A stretch of DNA of 64,000 nucleotides from Deferribacteraceae bacterium UBA6793. Lineage in GTDB: Bacteria > Chrysiogenota > Deferribacteres > Deferribacterales > Geovibrionaceae. The stretch is from NCBI GenBank assembly GCA_002452405.1, contig DKFP01000007.1:1-64000 (forward strand). Reading direction: 5' to 3'. Positions within the stretch are counted from its first letter, which is position 1. Each line of letters starts with the position of its first letter. Shown piece after piece: positions 58,334-64,000 of the stretch. The translations under genes and the position numbers were made by a program. A model generated the notes under the pieces. That model ran no database searches, was not told the DNA's origin, and worked only from the letters and a program-made list of their open reading frames with translations.

Positions 58334-60162
58334 ACCTGATCAGAAAGTTTGTACTGATTATACTGCTTTTTGCCGTCGGTACGGCGAACGCGGGATTTAA
58401 CGTGAATTTCAGCGATATGGAGCTGACGGACTTTGTTACGTTTGTTTCAGAATTCACCAAGAAAAATTTTGTCTATGACAAAAACGCTCTTAAAGGAAAG
58501 GTCAGCATCGACTCCGCCACTCAGATACGTTCATCCGATATTATCGACATTTTCGCCTCCACGCTGCGTGCCAACGGGTTTGAGCTTGTGGACAGGGGCA
58601 ACTATTATGAGATCGTCAAACAGGCGGATTTCATGGACGCCGATGATTCAACAGGCACGGGTGAGGCAAACGCTCTCATAACCACTGTCATCCATCCGAA
58701 AAATTTTGACGCCAGAGTGCTCGTAAACGCTCTGAACAAGATGAAATCCAAAGGCGGATATGCGGAAGTTATTAAAAGTATCAACGCAATAGTGGTCAGA
58801 GACCGCGTTTCGAGAATAGTTAAGATACGCTCTTTCGTGGATAAGCTCGACCAGAGAGCACAGAACTTCACCATCCGCTCCATCAAAATAGAGAATGCAT
58901 CCGCCAGCAACGTTGCGGATAAGATGACGAAACTCTTTGCCGACATGGAGAAAAAGAGTCTAATCGCCACCGATCCGGTCATAGTGGCGGACGACTATGC
59001 GAATATAATACTTGTCGCCTCACTTGACGGTGATTTCGAAAGAATAAACACCATCGTTGCGCAGCTTGATACGAAAAGCCCCGGCAGCTTTAACGCTCCC
59101 AGAGTTTTCTACCTGAAAAACGCTAACGCTGAGGACGTTGACAAAGTGCTCAACACCCTCACAGGCACAATAGCACAGGCTGGCGCCGACGGTAAGACCG
59201 CTGCGAAGGTCAAATCATCCGTATCATACGACAAAGCGACCAACTCCATCATCGTTTTCGGCGATCAGGAACTTTACGGAAAGATAGACGAACTTATAAA
59301 GAAGCTGGACGTTCCCAGACGTCAGGTATACGTTGAGGCGCTTATCCTCGAAACCACACTGGACAACGGAAATAAATTCGGCGTGGAATGGCAGGGAACA
59401 GTTGGTAACGGCAACACTGCCGGAACCATCGGCTATGTCGGCAACGACAACACCCTTATGAACTTTGCAAACGGCAACGCATCATCTCTGAGCACGGGCT
59501 TCAACCTTGGTGTTCTGGGCGACGTTGTTTCATATGAAGGACTTAACTTTCCCAGCATTGGTCTTCTTGTTAACTTCGTTAAGACCGCAAGCGGCATCAA
59601 CATTCTTTCAAACCCCCAGATACTCACTCTGGACAATGAAGAGGCTGAGGTGTTCGTTGGTGAGAACAGACCCTTCCTTACCAGCACAAAATACGACTCT
59701 AACAACAACCCGGTTCAGTCATACGAATACAACGACGTGGGCGTTAAGCTGAAAATCGTTCCCCAGATAAGCTCCGACGATTCGGTCACTCTGAAGATCG
59801 AACAGGAGGTCAAAAAGGTTGCGGAAGGTTCCGCCAACTCGACCTCTCCCACTACACTTACACGTTCCACCAAAACGAGGATAAAGCTGAAAAACGGCTC
59901 TATGGTGGTAATCTCAGGCTTGCTGAAAGACGACAGCGACAGAAGCGATTCGGCCATTCCCGGTTTGTCGAAGATACCCGTTATCGGGTGGCTGTTTAAA
60001 AACAGAAGCACTAACTACGAAAAAACCAATATGATGGTGTTCATCTCCGCCCATATCATAAACACTCATGAAGAGGCTGAGAAACTTACAGAGAGCAAAC
60101 ACCAGGAATCAATGGATTTCAAAAAGCAGATTGATGAAAAAATCAGGAACGAGTTCAAGTAA
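58330..60162 (+). CDS. gspD: Type II secretion secretin GspD
   Basis: A 610-residue outer-membrane channel protein. Signal peptide to about 22 (GTANA). N0 domain (FNVNFSDMELTDFVTFVSEF) and N1-N3 repeats follow to about 320. The secretin core has VPRRQVYVEALILETTLDNG, NILSNPQILTLDNEEAEVFV and a closing SGLLKDDSDRSDSAIPGLSK, with IPVIGWLFKNRST. No pilotin-binding S-domain is obvious. It forms the gate through which folded proteins leave. Its stop overlaps the gspE start by one base. Confidence 0.95.
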   Translation: MNLIRKFVLIILLFAVGTANAGFNVNFSDMELTDFVTFVSEFTKKNFVYDKNALKGKVSIDSATQIRSSDIIDIFASTLRANGFELVDRGNYYEIVKQADFMDADDSTGTGEANALITTVIHPKNFDARVLVNALNKMKSKGGYAEVIKSINAIVVRDRVSRIVKIRSFVDKLDQRAQNFTIRSIKIENASASNVADKMTKLFADMEKKSLIATDPVIVADDYANIILVASLDGDFERINTIVAQLDTKSPGSFNAPRVFYLKNANAEDVDKVLNTLTGTIAQAGADGKTAAKVKSSVSYDKATNSIIVFGDQELYGKIDELIKKLDVPRRQVYVEALILETTLDNGNKFGVEWQGTVGNGNTAGTIGYVGNDNTLMNFANGNASSLSTGFNLGVLGDVVSYEGLNFPSIGLLVNFVKTASGINILSNPQILTLDNEEAEVFVGENRPFLTSTKYDSNNNPVQSYEYNDVGVKLKIVPQISSDDSVTLKIEQEVKKVAEGSANSTSPTTLTRSTKTRIKLKNGSMVVISGLLKDDSDRSDSAIPGLSKIPVIGWLFKNRSTNYEKTNMMVFISAHIINTHEEAEKLTESKHQESMDFKKQIDEKIRNEFK

Positions 60163-61607
60163 TGGATTACGCTAAACTGGTTGAGTTTTATCTGAAATAC
60201 CCCGACCGCGCTGACTTTGCGCCGGAGCGGATGGGAGAAAGTGCCGTGATGCTTTACAACGGTGCGGCAGGACTTGCAAAGGCAAGGCATCTGCTGTTTG
60301 TAACCGGCGAGAAACTGGAAACAGAAGAAGCTGATAAACAAAGGATATTCACTGTTCTTGAAGCGCTGGAATCGTCCCGTGCGGACGAATATCAGGGCGA
60401 TATTCAGGATATTGAGGGAGCGGACGACATACTTGCCGCTTCATACGACGACGCGCCCATTATAAGACTTGTAAACAGCACTGTTATCAAGGCTGTTAAA
60501 TCCGGCGCGAGTGATATTCACTTCGAAGGACTCACAGGCAGATTTGCCGTGCGCTTCCGTATCGACGGAAAACTCGCCACCATCAGAGAATTTCCCAAAA
60601 GTCTTCAGGAATCGGTCATTGCCCGTATAAAAGTTATGTCCGACCTCGATGTTGCCGAAACCAGAAAGGCACAGGACGGACGTATCAATATCCGCATAGG
60701 TAACCGCGACGTTGACATAAGGGTTTCAACAGTGCCATCCGTTACAGGTGAAAAAGCCGTACTCAGGATCCTTGAAAAATCCAAAACAATGGTTACTCTC
60801 GAAAAAACCGGTATGCCGGAATCTATGCTGCCTGATTTCAGAAAGGCGATCAAGCGCCCCAACGGAATCATTCTGGTTACGGGTCCCACAGGTTCAGGTA
60901 AAACTACTACTCTTTATTCCGCATTGTCGGAGATGATAAGCGACGATACAAACATTATGACCATAGAGGATCCGGTGGAATACCACATGGAGAAGATTAC
61001 GCAGGTGCAGGTGAACCGCAACGTGGACATCACCTTTGCATCCGCCGTAAGGGCGTTTCTGAGACAGGATCCGGACGTTATCCTCATCGGTGAGATAAGG
61101 GACAAGGAGACAGCATCCGCCGCCGTTCAGGCTGCACTGACAGGTCACCTTGTGCTTTCCACTCTGCACACTAACAACGCACCCACAGCCGTTGCGAGGA
61201 TGCTGGATATGGACGTCGAACCTTTCCTGCTTTCCTCTTCACTGGTTACTGTCATCGGTCAGCGTCTGGTCAGAAAGCTCTGTCCGCATTGCAAAAAAGA
61301 AGTTGAACCTGAAAAATATGTTAAAGAGTTCTTCGAACCGGCAGGCAAACTGCCCAAGCACATATATGAACCCGTAGGCTGCGACGAGTGTATGCACACA
61401 GGTTTTGCAGGCAGGGTGGGTGTCTTCGAAATGGTTACCGTCAGCGACGGTATCCGCAGGCTGATAAACGCCAAGGCGGACGCTTCGGAAATTGCCAGAG
61501 AGGCTGTGAAGAGCGGATATAAACCTTTCGTATACCACGGTTACGACCTTGTGTCCGATGGTGTCACATGTGCCGGTGAGATAGTCGCCGTTATAGGTGC
61601 CAAGTAA
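60162..61607 (+). CDS. gspE: Type II secretion ATPase GspE
   Basis: A 481-residue cytoplasmic ATPase. Walker A GPTGSGKTTTLYSAL near residue 243, Asp box and Walker B QDPDVILIGEIRDKETA near 303, His box LSTLHTNNAPTAVARML near 329. A zinc site with four cysteines (LCPHCKKE and CDECMHTG) lies near 372-410. It is shorter at the N-terminus than the Xcp or enteric forms, which often carry two N-domains. It powers pseudopilus assembly and is held by GspL-GspM, encoded on the opposite strand. Confidence 0.96.
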   Translation: MDYAKLVEFYLKYPDRADFAPERMGESAVMLYNGAAGLAKARHLLFVTGEKLETEEADKQRIFTVLEALESSRADEYQGDIQDIEGADDILAASYDDAPIIRLVNSTVIKAVKSGASDIHFEGLTGRFAVRFRIDGKLATIREFPKSLQESVIARIKVMSDLDVAETRKAQDGRINIRIGNRDVDIRVSTVPSVTGEKAVLRILEKSKTMVTLEKTGMPESMLPDFRKAIKRPNGIILVTGPTGSGKTTTLYSALSEMISDDTNIMTIEDPVEYHMEKITQVQVNRNVDITFASAVRAFLRQDPDVILIGEIRDKETASAAVQAALTGHLVLSTLHTNNAPTAVARMLDMDVEPFLLSSSLVTVIGQRLVRKLCPHCKKEVEPEKYVKEFFEPAGKLPKHIYEPVGCDECMHTGFAGRVGVFEMVTVSDGIRRLINAKADASEIAREAVKSGYKPFVYHGYDLVSDGVTCAGEIVAVIGAK

Positions 61608-62794
61608 TGCCTGTTTTCTCTTATGAAGGGATAGACAAACAGGGAAAGAAGGTCAAAGGACGGCTTGAGGCATCGGGCAAAAATACCGCTCTGTCAAAAC
61701 TCATGGGCGAAGGGCTGCTTATCTCAGGCATTAAGGAAGCCACGGACAAACAATCAAAATTTTCCATCTCTTTCAGAAAAAAACCGCTGGCTGACGTGTT
61801 CTTCCAGCTTTCCATACTGCTTTCCAGCGGCATACAGCTCACAAAAGCGTTGTCTGTAACTGCGCAGTCCGTCAACGACAGAAAGATGAAAGCCACCCTT
61901 ACGGACATGTGTGAAAAGGTTTCAGGCGGCAAAAAGTTCTCCGACGCAATGGATGCGCACAAAAAAATATTCGGCGAGCTTTACGTTCACCTTATCAGAA
62001 CATCGGAAAAAGTGGGCAGGCTGGCTTCCGTCCTCATGGATATCTCAAAGTTTGAGGAGGACAGAAAGAAGGCTGGCGAAAAACTCACTGGAGCAATGAT
62101 ATATCCCACCGTGGTGCTTACCATGGGGTTGGGTGTCGTGGGTTTCATGCTGGCGTTCGTTGTTCCGAAGCTCCAGAGCATCTTTGCAAGTGCCGGAGCC
62201 GAAATACCTGCGTCAACAAAATTTCTGCTGTTTGCTTCGGATATGCTTCAGCACTACGGACTGCTGATTTTCCTGTTTTTTATGGTGTGTGTTTCCGTGT
62301 TCACAAGGTTTTACGCCATAAAAGGTAAATTCCGCATGTATATAGATCAGAGGCTTTACAAGCTGAATATAGTTAAGGACGTCACAGCTTCAAGGCTGTC
62401 TCACGTTCTTAGTTTCCAGCTTCGCGAGGGGCTGCCCCTTGTGGAGGCGCTGCGCAATACGGCACCCGGTATCGCTAATATCTATGTAGGTCAGGCGGTT
62501 ATGGATATCGCCGAGAGCGTTGCCGCAGGTAAGAAATTCTCCGAAAGCGTAAGCCAGAGCGGACTCTTTACGGAACTTTTTGTTGCCGCCGCCGCAACAG
62601 GTGAAAAGAGCGGAAACCTGCCGGACCTTCTTGAGCGTGTAAATATTTATTACAGCAGAAAAACCGAACAGTTCACCACAAAATTCGTATCGGTGATAGA
62701 GCCGGTGTTCATCATGTTTATCGGTCTCATCGTCGGTTTCATCGTCATTTCCATTATGGAACCCCTGTTCTCCGTCAACTCACTCGTTAAATAG
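61607..62794 (+). CDS. gspF: Type II secretion inner-membrane platform protein GspF
   Basis: A 395-residue protein with three membrane helices and two homologous T2SSF domains. The first starts FFQLSILLSSGIQLTKALSV and the second FQLREGLPLVEALRNTAPG, each followed by 'ATGEKSGNLPDLL'/'RTSEKVGRLASVL'. It is the platform of the secretion complex. The one-base overlap with gspE keeps translation coupled. No gspO prepilin peptidase gene lies in the window. Confidence 0.95.
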   Translation: MPVFSYEGIDKQGKKVKGRLEASGKNTALSKLMGEGLLISGIKEATDKQSKFSISFRKKPLADVFFQLSILLSSGIQLTKALSVTAQSVNDRKMKATLTDMCEKVSGGKKFSDAMDAHKKIFGELYVHLIRTSEKVGRLASVLMDISKFEEDRKKAGEKLTGAMIYPTVVLTMGLGVVGFMLAFVVPKLQSIFASAGAEIPASTKFLLFASDMLQHYGLLIFLFFMVCVSVFTRFYAIKGKFRMYIDQRLYKLNIVKDVTASRLSHVLSFQLREGLPLVEALRNTAPGIANIYVGQAVMDIAESVAAGKKFSESVSQSGLFTELFVAAAATGEKSGNLPDLLERVNIYYSRKTEQFTTKFVSVIEPVFIMFIGLIVGFIVISIMEPLFSVNSLVK

Positions 62795-62801
62795 GCGTTT
62801 T

Positions 62802-62999
62802 ATGAGTAAGTATCCTGATGAAGAACCCTTTACTATCGAAACAAAGTATATATTGAAACTCTCGAAACGCGTAATGCGCAGGCTTGACCGTGCTGTTGAA
62901 GCTGTTCAGTCTGATATAGAGAACGGCAGATTTTACACAGGTACTGTTGATGAGCATATGAAGCGCGTTTTTGACCGTCTGGACAGTCTTGAGGGTTGA
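62802..62999 (+). CDS. Small unknown protein after gspF
   Basis: A 65-residue basic, helical, cytoplasmic protein (ILKLSKRVMRRLDRAVEAVQ, then GRFYTGTVDEHMKRVFDRLD). It begins 8 bases after the gspF stop in the plus operon and so is probably co-transcribed. I do not recognise a family. Its short charged helix suggests a small coiled-coil factor, but no function is claimed. It ends before a REP-like repeat. Confidence 0.55.
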   Translation: MSKYPDEEPFTIETKYILKLSKRVMRRLDRAVEAVQSDIENGRFYTGTVDEHMKRVFDRLDSLEG

Positions 63000-63054
63000 T
63001 ACTGCCGCGCCTGTATTCGGCTGTGAGGTCAATGATGGACTCATTCAGCCTTTG

Positions 63055-63126
63055 CCCGGTGGGTTGCAGAGACGGAGAGAGAATCGTCTTCGCGAGGAGT
63101 GGGGCGACGACGCGATCTCATATTAA
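63055..63126. repeat. REP-like intergenic palindromic repeat, copy 4
   Basis: GCAGAGACGGAGAG, CGTCTTCGCGAG and CGCGATCTCAT appear in the same order as at 37204-37292, with small changes. It lies in the 272-base gap between the small gene after gspF and lepA. The rest of that gap has a candidate TTGCTT/TAAGGT promoter (63181-63209) and a GCGGA/TCCGC hairpin before lepA. Confidence 0.7.
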
Positions 63127-63271
63127 CTAAATGAGTCCAATATCATGAAAAACTCTCTAAATCATTCCGTCTTATTTTTTTGCTTGTCTTTTATAGCGGG
63201 GATAAGGTATTTTTAACCCGTATGTTTTCAAACGGCGGATACATCCGCTCCGCACTTATTCAAGAGGTTAC

Positions 63272-64000
63272 ATGGGAAACGAAAATATCAGAAATTTCAG
63301 TATCATAGCACACATCGACCACGGCAAGTCCACCATCGCGGACAGGCTTATCGAATTTACAGCCGCAGTGGACAAGCGCCAGATGCGCGACCAGATACTG
63401 GACAGCATGGACATAGAGAGAGAACGCGGAATCACCGTTAAGGCGCAGACCATCCGTCTTAACTATAAGGCGGACGACGGAAACACCTACGTTCTCAATC
63501 TTATAGACACTCCCGGTCACGTTGACTTTACCTACGAGGTGTCCAGAAGCCTTGCTGCCTGCGAAGGCGCGCTGCTTGTGGTGGACGCTGCACAGGGTGT
63601 TGAGGCGCAGACCATTGCGAACGCGTATATGGCGGTAGATCAGGAACTCGATCTTATCCCCGTTCTGAATAAAATCGACCTCCCAAGTGCAGATCCTGAC
63701 AAGGTGAAGGCGGAGATTGAGGATATCATCGGCATTGACGCCGCCGAGGCGGTGCTTGCCAGCGCAAAGGAGAACATCGGTACAAAAGAGATTCTTGAGG
63801 CTATCGTAAAAAAGATACCCGCACCCGTGGGTGACATTGCAAAGCCGCTCAAGGCGATGATAGTTGATTCATGGTACGATTCGTATCTCGGTGTTGTGGT
63901 GCTTCTGCGCGTGATAGACGGAGAGCTGAAAGCGGGCGACAAGATACAGTTTATGTCAAATAAGGCAGAGCGCATCGTGGATGCCGTTGGCTATTTCACC
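63272..64000 (+). CDS. lepA: Elongation factor 4 (LepA), cut by the right edge
   Basis: The first 243 residues of a translational GTPase. G1 AHIDHGKST at residue 13, switch region [16 protein letters not shown]3 [17 protein letters not shown]4 [10 protein letters not shown], and the start of domain 2 ([20 protein letters not shown]). The KAQT segment is LepA-specific and separates it from EF-G. LepA acts on stalled or mis-translocated ribosomes. GAGG lies seven bases before the ATG. The rest of the gene is outside the window. Confidence 0.97.
   Translation, partial: MGNENIRNFSIIAHIDHGKSTIADRLIEFTAAVDKRQMRDQILDSMDIERERGITVKAQTIRLNYKADDGNTYVLNLIDTPGHVDFTYEVSRSLAACEGALLVVDAAQGVEAQTIANAYMAVDQELDLIPVLNKIDLPSADPDKVKAEIEDIIGIDAAEAVLASAKENIGTKEILEAIVKKIPAPVGDIAKPLKAMIVDSWYDSYLGVVVLLRVIDGELKAGDKIQFMSNKAERIVDAVGYFT

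Overview
The window reads as chromosome of a Gram-negative, probably anaerobic or microaerophilic bacterium of moderate GC. It encodes a complete type II secretion core, an outer-membrane polysaccharide export system, a TolC-type tripartite pump, lipoproteins, a Fur-type promoter with a FeoB-associated-like protein, and a hemerythrin-like protein. The mix, with a GspN-type protein and a GspA/ExeA ATPase carrying a C-terminal SH3-like domain, is reminiscent of Deferribacteres or deltaproteobacterial-type lineages. That placement is an inference, not a match I could test.

Layout. (1) 1-4184: the right end of an integrated element (toxin-antitoxin remnant, Rep-like replication protein, cysteine-rich phage-type protein, AlpA-type regulator, an unknown protein overlapping the integrase gene, and a P4-type tyrosine recombinase). 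It abuts the 3' end of the tmRNA gene ssrA (4185-4530, minus strand), a classic attachment site. (2) 4.6-34.6 kb: mainly a polysaccharide locus. It holds galE, rfbACDB for dTDP-L-rhamnose, YjbH- and YjbE-like proteins, a very large SLBB/Wza-like export protein, Wzz, Wzx, glycosyltransferases, a Wzy-like polymerase, a GMC oxidoreductase/SDR pair, a decayed IS3-family element, a WbaP-type initiating transferase, a Gfo/Idh/MocA dehydrogenase plus DegT aminotransferase, gmd, manC and a UDP-glucuronate 4-epimerase-like gene. (3) 34.6-39.5 kb: VanZ-like protein, AAA ATPase with a strong palindrome upstream, smpB, hemerythrin-like protein, FmdB-type zinc ribbon, GspA/ExeA-like ATPase and a small Fur-box membrane protein. 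(4) 39.6-43.2 kb: soluble histidine kinase, REC-HDOD, HTH-REC and an RMD1/DUF155-family protein. (5) 43.2-47.9 kb: tetR-tolC-emrA-emrB efflux operon. (6) 48.0-50.6 kb: ECF sigma factor, membrane anti-sigma-like protein with an extracytoplasmic E-set/CBM48-like domain, a lipoprotein with a related domain, and two Gly/Ser/His-rich secreted proteins. (7) 50.8-51.8 kb: exported MsrAB. (8) 52.0-62.8 kb: T2SS genes as two divergent runs, gspGHIJKLMN on minus and gspCDEF on plus, with a CPBP protease gene before gspC. (9) lepA runs off the right edge.

How it fits together. The rfb genes, galE, gmd and manC supply activated sugars. The WbaP-type enzyme would start the repeat unit on undecaprenyl phosphate, the glycosyltransferases extend it, Wzx flips it, Wzy and Wzz polymerise it, and the SLBB protein exports it, with YjbH as a likely outer-membrane partner. 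The T2SS and GspA-like ATPase export folded proteins.

The least conventional block is the sigma/E-set module at 48.0-50.6 kb. Two neighbouring proteins, one in the inner membrane and one a probable lipoprotein, carry visibly related domains, and the set is flanked by two low-complexity secreted proteins. Four copies of a REP-like palindromic repeat sit between genes in the right half of the window.
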